A stretch of DNA of 64,000 nucleotides, taken from Lysinibacillus agricola (GTDB taxonomy: Bacteria; Bacillota; Bacilli; Bacillales_A; Planococcaceae). Below, piece by piece: positions 8,963-17,999 of the stretch (its first letter is position 1; each line of letters begins with the position of its first letter). The translations under genes and the position numbers were made by a program. Under the pieces are notes generated by a model. That model had not been told where the DNA came from and did not search any database. It saw only the letters and a program-made list of their open reading frames with translations. The stretch is from the NCBI RefSeq assembly GCF_016638705.1, contig NZ_CP067341.1, positions 2,359,501-2,423,500 of the forward strand, read 5' to 3'.

Positions 8963-9763
8963 TTGTATAAAATCGGGGAATTTTCGAGGAGAAATAAAGT
9001 ATCCCAAAGAATGTTAAGGTATTACGATGAGAAAGGTTTATTAAAGCCAAAAAAAGATGAAACGAACGGTTATCGATATTATACGAACGAGGATATTGCC
9101 ATAGCTAATAAAATAAAATTATTGCGTAAATACCATTTCTCCATTGATGAAATAAAAAATGTGATGGAAATGGATGCCACATCAATCAAAGGCAAATATG
9201 AACAGAAGATTGCTGAATTGTATGAAAAAACAATTGAATATTACCGTGTTATCGAGGAAATGAAAACCTATATTGAACCGAAAAATATGATAAAAAGGGT
9301 AAATGCCTATGACGTGTTTTGTGGTGTAAGGAAACCATTTCATGCTCTATGTTTAAGAAAGGTTGTCGATGAAAATGCCTTGGAATTGTTAATAGATCAA
9401 CTTCTTATATCCGTAAATCAATTGAATCTAATTTTAAAAAGCAAACACCTTGCGATTTTTCATTCAATGGAGGAGGGAGATAATTCTCGATATGATGTAG
9501 AAGTATGTCAACCAATAGTATTAGAAGAGGAAGCAAATGATACTAGAATAAAATATTTTGAGGAAACAAATTATATCTATACCATACATATAGGTAATTA
9601 TGACAGTATTAGTTATGCTTATAGTGCCTTGTATGACTGGGCTCATTCAAATGGATATCGTTTAGATGGGCCTTTTATAGAAAAATATTATACAGATGAG
9701 TTTATTACATTATATAGAGATGAGTATGTCACTGAAGTTAGTATTGCTATAAAAAAACGCTAA
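8963..9763 (+). CDS. MerR-family regulator with GyrI-like effector domain
   Basis: The best start is TTG 8963, six bases after AGAGGTG, giving about 266 residues beginning MYKIGEFSRRNKV. The MerR winged helix is clear (SQRMLRYYDEKGLLKP, NGYRYY). A coiled-coil dimerisation helix follows (about 70-105), then a GyrI/BmrR-like C-terminal domain that usually binds drugs or amphipathic ligands. It follows a GNAT gene. Three nearby promoters with 19-base spacers and a shared dyad (8219, 9832, 22859) are the likely targets, giving an autoregulated local regulon. Confidence 0.85.
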   Translation: MYKIGEFSRRNKVSQRMLRYYDEKGLLKPKKDETNGYRYYTNEDIAIANKIKLLRKYHFSIDEIKNVMEMDATSIKGKYEQKIAELYEKTIEYYRVIEEMKTYIEPKNMIKRVNAYDVFCGVRKPFHALCLRKVVDENALELLIDQLLISVNQLNLILKSKHLAIFHSMEEGDNSRYDVEVCQPIVLEEEANDTRIKYFEETNYIYTIHIGNYDSISYAYSALYDWAHSNGYRLDGPFIEKYYTDEFITLYRDEYVTEVSIAIKKR

Positions 9764-9831
9764 TTTGAAGGATAGCCTTTGTTTTGGATAGACGTGATGA
9801 AGAAGTTTGTTTGCGTATATACGGAAAAGAC

Positions 9832-9862
9832 TTGAGGTTCACACAATGTGAAGCTTTATAAT
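9832..9862 (+). promoter_or_regulatory. MerR-type promoter, copy 2
   Basis: TTGAGG (9832-9837) and TATAAT (9857-9862) flank a 19-base spacer with a perfect dyad TTCACA-CAA-TGTGAA. It differs from copy 1 only inside the dyad and drives the serine hydrolase gene at 9919. Confidence 0.85.
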
Positions 9863-9918
9863 AGGGCCATAACCCTTTATGGGAAAAATTTATCAGATTC
9901 TAAATGAGGTGGAACTAA

Positions 9919-10974
9919 ATGAATAGTACATACAATCAAACAACAGATGCAGCGATTCAACAATTATTTAAAAACCTCTCACCAGATGGACCAGGGTGTG
10001 CTTATATGGCGAGTTTCGATGATGGCGCTACTTATAAAGAGGCCATTGGTTTGGATTCGATAGAGAAAAAACTGCCGATCACAACAAAAACCGTTTTTAA
10101 TATCGCATCCAGCTCTAAACAATTCACAGCATTCGCCATTTTATTATTAGAACAAGAAGGGAAACTGAGTCTAGACGATTCAATATTAAAATATGTACCT
10201 TCTCTAGGTGTATATGCTGAGCCTGTGACTTTAAGGCATTTAATTCATCATACTGGTGGATTAGTAGATTATATTGAATTAGCTGAAAAAGAGGGGATTT
10301 TATATTCGGAAAGTTTACCTGTTGAAAAATCACTTGAGCATCTTGCCAATCATCCAGTTGCAGATTTTCCAGCCGGAACAAAATATGAGTATAGTAATAC
10401 AGGATATTTTTTATTATCTATAGTAGTTGAAAAAGCTAGTGGAAAATCTCTTCGCGAATTTTCGAAGGAGCGTATTTTTAAGCCTTTAAATATGAACGAC
10501 ACAACGATCGTTGATTGTTATCCTACAGATACTCCGGTTGCTCGTGGTTACACGAAGAATGAGCAAGAGGCATATGAAGTTTTTGAAAGCCTTTGGGAAC
10601 ATACTGGAGATGGAGCGGTCCATACAACTGTTGAGGACTTAGTAAAATGGGGACAAAACTTCGCTACAGGTACTGTAGGTGGGAAAGAGCTTGTTACAAG
10701 AATGGGAGAGGTAGGACCAAAAACTACTCCAGCTGGTGAGCTAATTATTGATAATGAAGACTATGCTTTTGGCTTGTCTATTGGTGAAGACTTTGATTGT
10801 CACTACTTGGAACATTCAGGGCTCTGGGTTAGTTACACTGCACACTTTATGCGCTTCCTTGAAGACCATTTAACGATTGCAGTATTAAGTAATTATGATG
10901 ATTTTGATAGTGAAGAATATGCTATCAAAATGGTGGAAATTATTTTAGGAAAAAGCGCAAAAAATAAAGATTGA
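9919..10974 (+). CDS. Serine hydrolase of the class C beta-lactamase/esterase superfamily
   Basis: This 351-residue protein shows the SxxK nucleophile motif SSSK (Ser64-Lys67), the YSN motif (Tyr158-Ser159-Asn160) and a late LEHSGLW segment that may replace KTG. It belongs to the beta-lactamase-related (PF00144) family, which includes esterases, D-aminopeptidases and penicillin-binding-like proteins. There is no signal peptide, so it is probably cytoplasmic and not a classical secreted beta-lactamase. GGTGG lies nine bases before the ATG. The MerR-type promoter 57 bases upstream suggests induction together with the neighbouring GNAT gene. The substrate is unknown. Confidence 0.83.
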   Translation: MNSTYNQTTDAAIQQLFKNLSPDGPGCAYMASFDDGATYKEAIGLDSIEKKLPITTKTVFNIASSSKQFTAFAILLLEQEGKLSLDDSILKYVPSLGVYAEPVTLRHLIHHTGGLVDYIELAEKEGILYSESLPVEKSLEHLANHPVADFPAGTKYEYSNTGYFLLSIVVEKASGKSLREFSKERIFKPLNMNDTTIVDCYPTDTPVARGYTKNEQEAYEVFESLWEHTGDGAVHTTVEDLVKWGQNFATGTVGGKELVTRMGEVGPKTTPAGELIIDNEDYAFGLSIGEDFDCHYLEHSGLWVSYTAHFMRFLEDHLTIAVLSNYDDFDSEEYAIKMVEIILGKSAKNKD

Positions 10975-11035
10975 ATATTGAACTTCTTTAAAGAATTCAG
11001 CGAATGGCAATCGTAAGGAGAGCGGTTATAGAATT

Positions 11036-12445
11036 ATGAGGATTTTTGAAATGTTACTAATTGCTTTCAATATTTTTCTATTAGTTTGGTTCATGTTCGC
11101 TAAGAACAAATCGCAGCGTCAGTTGCTTATTGGTTTTGGTATCTCTGCCATCTTTACATTGCTACATGTGGTTATTGAGGGTGTGCGTTGGCAAATGATT
11201 CCTGCCTATACGATGACAGTAGTCCCACTAGTAATGCTCGCTATCAGATTGAAATCCAAGCCTGATGAGGGACTAGCCAACAAGACATCCGCTGCAAAGC
11301 TGATTATGCTATCAGCGCTAACTGTGATTTATTCTGCCGTAGCAGTGGCTCTACCAATTATATTTCCAGTGTTCACCTTTGAGAAGCCCACAGGTCCGTA
11401 CAAAATTGGTACAGTAACCTATGATTGGCAGGATCATCAGCGGGAGGAAACGCTGACACCCGAATCTGGCGACAAGCGAGAGTTAATGGTACAAATTTGG
11501 TATCCTGCTGATGCCACGGCTGAAGGTGAGAAGGTTAAGTACCACTCTGATGGGGATGTATTTGCCGAGGCGTACAGTAAAGTGATGGATCTACCCAAAT
11601 TTTTATTTACAACTCTTGGCTATGTCAAAACAAATGCCATTGAGAATGCGATGATATCCAATCAGGAATCTTCGTATCCTGTTCTTGTCTTTTCACATGG
11701 GTTTAATGGGCAAAAAAACCAGAACACATTTCAGATTGAACAATTAGTTAGTCATGGATATATTGTCGTAAGTATAGATCACACTTACAGTAGCATAGTT
11801 TCTATTTTTCCAGATGGACGAGTAGCTAATTATGTACCGCAAGATTCGGATTCAGTTACTTATTGGAATGAAGCTAATGAAGTTTGGGTGGAAGACGCAA
11901 AATTTGTACTGGATCAAGTAGAAAAGTTGGCCAAAGCTGATCCAGACCATCGTTTTACAGGTCGAATGGATATGCAAAATATAGGTGTGTTTGGTCATTC
12001 ATTCGGTGGAGCAACAGCTACTCAGATGGTAATGAGGGATTCTAGAATAAAAGCAGCTATTAATATGGATGGTTTTCCATATGGCAAACGTCCAGTTTCC
12101 GCGGGCGAGTTGAAGAAACCCTTTATGGTCATGACTGCCGATGAAGGCGCAGGTACTGAGGACTTCGCCGGACTTATAGAGGCAACTTTATCGAAGGATG
12201 CGGATGCTGAACGTCATAAAAATTATTGGCTTCAAATTAAAAATATGACGCATATGGGTTTTTCTGATTTTTACTTGTTTTTACCGTTATATGAAAAGAT
12301 AGAGGGAGTCGATATACGAAGCGCTCATCACCTTATTAACGATTACTCACTAGATTTCTTCAATCACTATTTAAAAAAACAGCCATTGAAGTTATTAGAG
12401 CAAACCGTTGGTGATCACCCCGAATTTACTTTACAAACTAATTGA
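11036..12445 (+). CDS. Membrane alpha/beta hydrolase, PAF-acetylhydrolase-like
   Basis: This 469-residue protein has about four N-terminal membrane segments (1-125), then an alpha/beta hydrolase domain. YPVLVFSHGFNGQ forms the oxyanion region and GHSFGGATA is the nucleophile elbow, followed by INMDGF and a late His (NMTHMGFSD). The pattern resembles platelet-activating-factor acetylhydrolase isoform II and chlorophyllase-like lipid esterases. The nearest AAGGAG is 15 bases before ATG 11036, unusually far, so the true start is uncertain. It follows the serine hydrolase by 61 bases and may be read from the same MerR-type promoter. Confidence 0.75.
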   Translation: MRIFEMLLIAFNIFLLVWFMFAKNKSQRQLLIGFGISAIFTLLHVVIEGVRWQMIPAYTMTVVPLVMLAIRLKSKPDEGLANKTSAAKLIMLSALTVIYSAVAVALPIIFPVFTFEKPTGPYKIGTVTYDWQDHQREETLTPESGDKRELMVQIWYPADATAEGEKVKYHSDGDVFAEAYSKVMDLPKFLFTTLGYVKTNAIENAMISNQESSYPVLVFSHGFNGQKNQNTFQIEQLVSHGYIVVSIDHTYSSIVSIFPDGRVANYVPQDSDSVTYWNEANEVWVEDAKFVLDQVEKLAKADPDHRFTGRMDMQNIGVFGHSFGGATATQMVMRDSRIKAAINMDGFPYGKRPVSAGELKKPFMVMTADEGAGTEDFAGLIEATLSKDADAERHKNYWLQIKNMTHMGFSDFYLFLPLYEKIEGVDIRSAHHLINDYSLDFFNHYLKKQPLKLLEQTVGDHPEFTLQTN

Positions 12446-12522
12446 TGTAAAAATGGATAGCCTGAGCGCATTAGTCTCGGGTGGAAGATTGATGATGAAG
12501 CATAGCCGGGTTTTAAATAAAA

Positions 12523-12560
12523 AAGAGGGGAAAACTGATTTCGGTTTTCTCCTAATCTTC
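12523..12560 (+). terminator. Terminator after the PAF-AH-like gene
   Basis: GAGGGGAAAAC pairs with GTTTTCTCCT around an ATTTCG-type loop. The downstream U tract is short. Confidence 0.55.
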
Positions 12561-12644
12561 TCTGTACATCTATCGTTTTTTTAGAAGAAAAGAGCAAAAT
12601 CATTTGTTCATTAAAATTGAGAGTTAACTCCTAACGATGCTGAT

Positions 12645-12850
12645 TTATAGTTTTTGATAGTGTTTGAAAAGGTTTTCTACTTTATCCTGGATTATTTGTT
12701 TTAATGATTCAGGCTTCATTAATATAATACTATAACCGTACTACCTCATATAATAGTTAGCGATAAATTCCTCTTCTCCAGGATTATAAAATCCCTTCTC
12801 GACTAGAAAGTGTACACTTTAAACCTATATCCAGCTTTTTTTGATTATCA
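12645..12850 (-). pseudogene. Relic of a WYL-domain (YafY-type) regulator C terminus
   Basis: On the minus strand a broken frame reads LVEKGFYNPGEEEFIANYYM, an in-frame TAG, then YGYSIILMKPESLKQ and IIQDKVENLFKHYQKL before a stop. The order looks like the C-terminal end of HTH-WYL regulators, which often end with a PxxL/LREKI segment. A frame change is needed further upstream. No start or HTH remains. The family call is by pattern and moderate at best; the broken reading frame is seen directly. Confidence 0.45.
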
Positions 12851-12999
12851 TAACCTTATACAATCATAATGGGATCAATATAGGGAGCGTATAAGAGAAT
12901 GGATGAAGCCGATGAAACGATGTGAACTTGATACCTGAATGGCACGGTGGTCGCTGTTGCAAACTATGATGCTGGATTTATGTCTTTCGTTTTATCCCA

Positions 13000-13185
13000 C
13001 ATTAATTGGTAGTCATTTATCAGTACCGAAAGCGAAGCGTCAGATATAAGACTCCAACCTCAAAATTCAGAGAAAGCAAGAAGTTTAGGCGAGAGATGAA
13101 CTGCCCATAAAAGCCCGATTGGTGAAGACTAATTATCAGTGGAGGAAGAAGCAAACCCCCACTGATTAAAGTTTCAGTTTACTTC
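13000..13185 (-). repeat. IS200/IS605-like end sequence, relic B
   Basis: Read on the minus strand it holds a CAGTGGGGG...CCTCCACTG hairpin, then AGTCTTCACCAATCGGGC, TTTTATGGGCAGTTCATC and a distal GGAGTCTTATATCTGACGC segment. The same block in nearly the same order occurs at 47600-47735, and part of it at 30385-30460. Hairpin-containing noncoding ends without terminal inverted repeats suggest the right end of an IS200/IS605-type element, the part that encodes the TnpB guide RNA. No transposase gene is nearby. Confidence 0.5.
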
Positions 13186-13211
13186 CCTGTTACTAGAATA
13201 CGTAAAAATAC

Positions 13212-14228
13212 TCATCCCAACTGCAAAAATTGTTTCAGATAGTTGTCTATCTCAAGTGAATCCTGTTCGTTTTGTCCGATTCCAAAGCAATGTCCCCATT
13301 TGGATTCGATAGGTTGAAAACAAACATTAGGCATATGTTTTACTTCATATGCATTATCCTCAGGAGGGAAGAACAGATCAGTCGATCCTGGCATAACAAG
13401 AGCATGAGCCGTGATCTTGTTTAATGCCTGTTCAAAATTTCTGTTGTCTTCGGGGGTGGCGCTAATATCTCCATTGATTCCTGTACGGAGCATAGCAATC
13501 AAATCGTTGGCATCAAAAGAAAGAAACACTTGATCCCAATAGTCTTCCAGATATGCCTTTAATGTTGAATATCCCTCCGACTGATAGAGTTGCTCTAAAT
13601 AATAAGCCTGAGAAAATCCCCAAGGAGCATAGGCGCGTCCCATCGCGGCAAGTCCTGCTACAGGCTGACTGTCATAGAAGCCTTCCTTCCAATTAGAGTC
13701 CGCTTGCAATGCTGCGATAAGCCCTTCAAAAACAACTTGAGCATGTGGTCTGGTTTTTGCTGTTCCGCCAAACGGGGCAATCCGCTCGACCATCTCAGGA
13801 TAACTTGTTCCCCATTGAAAGGTTTGCAGTGCTCCAAGTGACCACCCAACGACTAGAGCAATTTTCTTAATACCAAATTTCTCGGTTACTAGCCGATGTT
13901 GTAGCTGAACATTATCATAAATCGTAATGAGCGGGAAATTTGCTCTGTCAAAAGGGGCTGGTGTATTGCTTGGGGAAGAAGATAGACCATTCCCAAGCAT
14001 ATTTGGCACAATAATAAAATACTTGTCTGGGTCAAGCGCTTTACCAGGTCCAATTAACCACTCATTATCGGTGTGCTGGCCAGCGAACCAGGTAGGATAG
14101 ACAATCGCATTGGACTTGGCAGAATTTAAAGTTCCATAGGTTTTATAGGCAAGAAAGGCTTGAGGAAGCTTTTGACCCGATTGCAGTATGACATCTCCCA
14201 GTGAATAAATTTCGTAATCTTTCATCAT
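13212..14228 (-). CDS. MetX-like alpha/beta hydrolase (homoserine O-acetyltransferase family)
   Basis: This 338-residue protein has the nucleophile elbow VVGWSLGALQ, an acid in PGSTDLFFP and a late His in KWGHCFG, the triad order of MetX-family proteins. Many relatives are not true homoserine acetyltransferases but hydrolases of unknown substrate, and this one lacks a neighbouring methionine gene. AAGGAG lies six bases before ATG 14228. It is divergent from a LysR gene 131 bases away, which is the likely regulator. The cytoplasm is the probable location. Confidence 0.8.
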   Translation of the reverse strand: MMKDYEIYSLGDVILQSGQKLPQAFLAYKTYGTLNSAKSNAIVYPTWFAGQHTDNEWLIGPGKALDPDKYFIIVPNMLGNGLSSSPSNTPAPFDRANFPLITIYDNVQLQHRLVTEKFGIKKIALVVGWSLGALQTFQWGTSYPEMVERIAPFGGTAKTRPHAQVVFEGLIAALQADSNWKEGFYDSQPVAGLAAMGRAYAPWGFSQAYYLEQLYQSEGYSTLKAYLEDYWDQVFLSFDANDLIAMLRTGINGDISATPEDNRNFEQALNKITAHALVMPGSTDLFFPPEDNAYEVKHMPNVCFQPIESKWGHCFGIGQNEQDSLEIDNYLKQFLQLG

Positions 14229-14359
14229 TCGATTCTCCTTAGTTATACAAGATTTGGTGTTGAAGCTTGATTTTTACTCTACGATACTGCTACCATCAAA
14301 TCAACGAAACGTTTTTGACTATAACGTTCAATTTTTTTGAATGAAGAGGTGCTGTCTCA

Positions 14360-15244
14360 TTGGAAATCCGCCAACTTAAAACATTTTGGACGCTTGCTTC
14401 CACTCGCAGTTTTAGCCGCACTGCCGAAGTATTGAACTATGTTCCGTCTACTGTAACCATGCAAATCAAGGCTTTAGAAGAAGAATTGGGAGTTAAGCTA
14501 TTGGATCGATTGGGCAAGAGTGTTGTATTAACAGATGCAGGCCAGCAGCTGTTGCCCTATGCCAACAAAATTTTAAATGATGTAGAGGAGGCTCGGTATG
14601 TCTCAAGTCAGAGCGGAGAATTAACTGGCACGGTGATAATCGGTGCAGACGAAGTGCTCTGTACATATCGGTTACCCGCATTGCTCCGGCTTTTTCGTGA
14701 ACGATATCCGCACGTTCGTCTTTTATTTAGGCCCTTGTCTAGTGACAATTTGAAACAGAGTCTGAGAGAAGGAAATGTTGATGTGGTCTTTATGCTGGAT
14801 GAACCTGTCATATCTACGGATCTTCATACAGAGATTTTATTGGACGAACCTTTTCTTATGGTAGTTTCACCTGAACATCCATTAGCTACACGCTCTACAT
14901 TAAGTATCGAAGATTTTAACAGAGAGCAAATTCTATTAAGTGAAAAGGGTTGCTCTTATTGGACTTTCTTCTATCGCACGTTATTGAGAAAAGGGGCCGA
15001 TAGCTTGACCGAGCTGGAGTTTAATAGTGTAGAGGCTATTAAACAATGCACAATGGTTGGGCTTGGCATTGCTTTACTACCTGAAATGGCGATAAAGGGA
15101 GAGATGGAGCGGGGAGAGCTGATCGCTTTACCTTGGGATTTATCTGAAATACGATTTGCTACTCAAATGCTGTGGCATCAAGAGAAATGGATTTCACCAT
15201 CGATGAGTGTCTTTATCGAATTGGCAAGAAGTGTACTAAAATAG
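14360..15244 (+). CDS. LysR-family transcriptional regulator
   Basis: This 294-residue protein starts at TTG 14360 with AGAGGTG eight bases upstream. The N-terminal winged HTH is clear (FSRTAEVLNYVPSTVTMQIK, LEEELGVKLLDR). A periplasmic-binding-protein-like effector domain follows (about 90-290) with the typical GIALLPEMAI segment. It faces the MetX-like gene across a short intergenic region, the classical LysR layout, so activation of that gene is the simplest inference. Confidence 0.88.
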   Translation: MEIRQLKTFWTLASTRSFSRTAEVLNYVPSTVTMQIKALEEELGVKLLDRLGKSVVLTDAGQQLLPYANKILNDVEEARYVSSQSGELTGTVIIGADEVLCTYRLPALLRLFRERYPHVRLLFRPLSSDNLKQSLREGNVDVVFMLDEPVISTDLHTEILLDEPFLMVVSPEHPLATRSTLSIEDFNREQILLSEKGCSYWTFFYRTLLRKGADSLTELEFNSVEAIKQCTMVGLGIALLPEMAIKGEMERGELIALPWDLSEIRFATQMLWHQEKWISPSMSVFIELARSVLK

Positions 15245-15334
15245 AGTCCAGTTAATAGCATATTTAATATCTCCGAATGTACGAGCGCAAACGATTCATG
15301 CCACCGCACCATAGTTAAATCGGATAGAAGAGGG

Positions 15335-15381
15335 AAAGGTCGAATCGAGGTTCATTTAAAACCTTGAATCGACCTTTTTTC
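15335..15381 (+). terminator. Rho-independent terminator after the LysR gene
   Basis: AAAGGTCGAATCGAGGTT at 15335-15352 pairs with AACCTTGAATCGACCTTT-type sequence ending near 15377, followed by a U run. The stem is long and nearly perfect. Confidence 0.8.
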
Positions 15382-15564
15382 GGAAGTGTGTAGGCTCGAT
15401 GTTGAAATTAGTTCATGATAGGATTTGAGATGATTGCTACCTCAAAAACGTCAATGGGTTATAGGGGAATTCAGAAAACTTACCTGAAATTCTTCTCTTG
15501 GCATTAAAATTTGGCTTATATGCTGTGGGCGTTATTAATATCAATTTAATATATTATTAAAGAT

Positions 15565-15693
15565 TTACTTGGTAGCAATAAGAGCTTTAATAATTTCGTT
15601 CCAGTAATCTTTATAAGTTTTTTTCTTTTTATTTTCTACCTGTTCTGACTGAATAATCTTTTCCTTTTTAGCGTTTTTTGTTAGGCTCTTCAC
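15565..15693 (-). CDS. Small basic protein, 42 aa
   Basis: A GTG start eight bases after AAAAGGAG opens a 42-codon frame, MKSLTKNAKKEKII to LIATK. It is very lysine-rich, with one aromatic cluster (TYKDYWNEIIKALI) that could form an amphipathic helix. I do not recognise the family. The good ribosome binding site supports translation; the short length and the surrounding relics argue for caution. Confidence 0.4.
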   Translation of the reverse strand: MKSLTKNAKKEKIIQSEQVENKKKKTYKDYWNEIIKALIATK

Positions 15694-15726
15694 TGAAAAT
15701 TCTCCTTTTAAATGTGCTTTGTATGC

Positions 15727-15980
15727 AATGTCTAACGGTCAACAAGCTGAATTCGATATCAATGGGGGAGGAAACCCCCACTGATTGATGTTTCACTTTA
15801 TACATATTTTCAATATTTATATTAAAATATAAACATTTAAATTTTCATCGAAATATGGATTCCATTTCTTGCTTCTCTCAACTAGAAACAGATGAGGAGA
15901 AGGTCACTAAAGTCTTCTGCCTTACATCAGTACTCATGTCTCGAGCTGAAAGTGGCTGACCTCTGCAGCGACAGCAACAC
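15727..15980 (-). pseudogene. Decayed partial copy of the adjacent epimerase gene
   Basis: Two blocks match the intact gene at 16151: bases 15711-15760 resemble its 3' end (compare 16128-16180, including CTAACGGTCAA versus TTAACGGTCAA), and 15890-15973 resemble 16311-16385 (shared ACTCATGTCTCGAGCTGAAA). The intervening sequence is diverged and interrupted by a hairpin insertion near 15758-15790. No open frame survives. It looks like a tandem duplication followed by decay. Confidence 0.6.
15758..15790. repeat. GGGGGAGGAAACCCCC hairpin, IS605-like relic
   Basis: A perfect TGGGGG/CCCCCA hairpin followed by CTGATTGATG resembles the hairpin ends at 13140-13175 and 47605-47632 (CCCCCACTGATTAA). 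It lies inside the decayed epimerase copy and may mark an insertion or excision scar. Confidence 0.45.
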
Positions 15981-16125
15981 ACGACTGAGTGACCAACATC
16001 ATGTGCTGCCGCTACGTTAGCACTACGCTTTCGCACAAGAAACATCTGTTGCTGCCGCTACGCTTTCGCACAAAAAACATCTGTTGGCCGAAAGCCTCCG
16101 GACGCAATTATGCCTCGTCATAATT
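15958..16125. repeat. Dispersed palindromic repeat, copy 1
   Basis: It contains GCTGCCGCTACGCTTTCGCAC twice plus TGACCAACATCATG and ACATCTGTTGGCC. These same words recur at 54018-54180, and the GCTTTCGCACA core is the unit of the tandem array at 18000-18375. No coding frame is supported. Confidence 0.7.
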
Positions 16126-16150
16126 GAAATGTGCTTTGTGTATGCAACGT

Positions 16151-16915
16151 TTAACGGTCAAAAAATTGAATTCCGCACAATTTAAATGCATCTGAATTCG
16201 GAGTATATCCTACTAATCTTTTTGTTTCTTCAATATTTAAACGTTTAAAACGATTGTCAGATATACCATGTAAGATTGAAAAGGGAGGCAGGTTTTTAGC
16301 AGAAATCGTTTTTAGAAGAAGATCACTAAAATCTTCTGGACTTATATACGCACTCATGTCTCGAGCTGAAAGTAGTTGACCCTTAGGCTTGTAATCGTCA
16401 TAAGCACCAATACGGATAGCAATACTTTGTAACTGTTTCTCATAAGCAAAATAAGATGCAAGTGCTTCCACAAAACATTTACTAACCCCATACATATTCT
16501 TTGGTCTAATAGGTGAAGAATCGGTTACTTGAAAGTCTAGTGGATATCCTTCAATTGTTTGAGCACTGGAAGCAGCTACGACTCTAGATACACCGTTATC
16601 CGATGCGGCTTTAAATATATTGTATGAACCTTTGATAGTACTCTCTAATAAAGAACTATAAAAATCTGCATCTGGAGAAGGGTCTCCTGCTAAATGAATA
16701 ACAATATCTATGTTTTTACATGCTTCCTGACATTCTTCTAAACTAGATACATCTAGATAAATAACTTCATGTACTGACGACTTTTTAAATTTTTCTAAAG
16801 GAAATAAATTAATATTTGCCAATCTTAATGGATAGCTTGTTTGCTTCATTAAAGTATTGGTTATATGTTGACCAATCTTTCCAGCAGCTCCTGTAATTAA
16901 AATTTTCTTCATCAC
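16151..16915 (-). CDS. NAD-dependent epimerase/dehydratase (extended SDR)
   Basis: This protein of about 254 residues has the nucleotide-binding motif ITGAAGKIG (residues 7-15), HLAGDPSP, AASSAQ and the catalytic MYGVSKCFVEA (Tyr-x3-Lys). The length and the FSILHGISDNRFKRLNIEETKRLVGYTP tail resemble the uronate dehydrogenase-like branch. GTG 16915 and the following ATG 16912 lie 7 and 10 bases after AAGGAG. It faces a LysR gene with little space between them, suggesting paired regulation. A decayed copy lies just downstream. The substrate is not assignable. Confidence 0.82.
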   Translation of the reverse strand: MMKKILITGAAGKIGQHITNTLMKQTSYPLRLANINLFPLEKFKKSSVHEVIYLDVSSLEECQEACKNIDIVIHLAGDPSPDADFYSSLLESTIKGSYNIFKAASDNGVSRVVAASSAQTIEGYPLDFQVTDSSPIRPKNMYGVSKCFVEALASYFAYEKQLQSIAIRIGAYDDYKPKGQLLSARDMSAYISPEDFSDLLLKTISAKNLPPFSILHGISDNRFKRLNIEETKRLVGYTPNSDAFKLCGIQFFDR

Positions 16916-17031
16916 AATTCAGCTCCTTTTAATCATTGTTAAATGTAATCCTGATTATAGGTACACGTTTGTCATTAGTACAGCGAATAATTATAATGAA
17001 GTACATGAAAAAATTTCTTGGGGTGTCAACG

Positions 17032-17913
17032 ATGAGTTTAGTTAAGTATGAAATTTTTAGTAAAGCAGCAGAGGTAAATAGCTTTACAAAAACCGCGGAA
17101 GAATTAGGATTAACGCAATCTGCTGTAAGTCATGCCATTACAAGTTTAGAAAAAGAATTTAACTTTCCTTTATTTATTCGGAATAACTCTGCAATTAAGC
17201 TAACTCAGAATGGGAAGGATTTATTAGTCACTATTCGAGAGATTCTATACTATAACGATATGTTAAAGCAGGAAGTAAACGCTATTAACGGATTGAATAA
17301 AGGGACGGTAAAGGTAGGGGTATTTAGTAGTATATCTACAAACTGGATTCCTTATATTATCAAGGAAATGGAGGAGAAATATCCTGATATAGAAATACAG
17401 CTAATAGAAGGAAACTATGCTGAGATAGAAAAATGGTTGCTAGAAAGTGAAGTGGATTGTGGTTTTGTTAATAACAAAACTACCTCTTTACATTCTTTCG
17501 ATATTGTAAAGTTAAAGACTGAGCCACTTTTATGTGTAGTATCAGAGCAATCACCTTTACATAGCAACAAACATCTATCGGTTGAAGATATAGAAAATGC
17601 TCCTTTCATTATGCCAACATATCAATGCTTTGACGATATACAATTATTTTTTAAAGAGAACAATATCCAGCCAAATATTCGATTCGAAAATATGAATGAA
17701 AATTCTATTTTTTCTATGGTTGAAAATAATTTAGGTATTAGCATTTTACCAGAAATGATCATCCCTAAAGGATTGGATACCATAAAGGTCATCCCACTAG
17801 AATTAGAACAAACTCGAACGATTGGATTAGCCATTAGAAGGCCTGTTTCACCTGCAGTTAAAAAATTCGCTGAGATTAGTGAGAATTGGGTAAAAACATG
17901 GGGCTTAAATTGA
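17032..17913 (+). CDS. LysR-family transcriptional regulator
   Basis: The frame is open from 16936, but ATG 17032 has GGGGTG seven bases upstream and begins the conserved HTH directly (MSLVKYEIFSKAAEVNSFTK, GLTQSAVSHAITSLEKEFNF). The resulting 293 residues are typical for LysR. The effector domain has the usual LGISILPEMII motif. It is divergent from the epimerase gene at 16915, its probable target. Confidence 0.88.
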   Translation: MSLVKYEIFSKAAEVNSFTKTAEELGLTQSAVSHAITSLEKEFNFPLFIRNNSAIKLTQNGKDLLVTIREILYYNDMLKQEVNAINGLNKGTVKVGVFSSISTNWIPYIIKEMEEKYPDIEIQLIEGNYAEIEKWLLESEVDCGFVNNKTTSLHSFDIVKLKTEPLLCVVSEQSPLHSNKHLSVEDIENAPFIMPTYQCFDDIQLFFKENNIQPNIRFENMNENSIFSMVENNLGISILPEMIIPKGLDTIKVIPLELEQTRTIGLAIRRPVSPAVKKFAEISENWVKTWGLN

Positions 17914-17999
17914 ATAAACTAAATTCCTAGGTGTGTTTATTAACCATCTTTATCCATTTGAATTAATTCGAAGAGGCTGATTGTAGCGTAGGGCTACTC

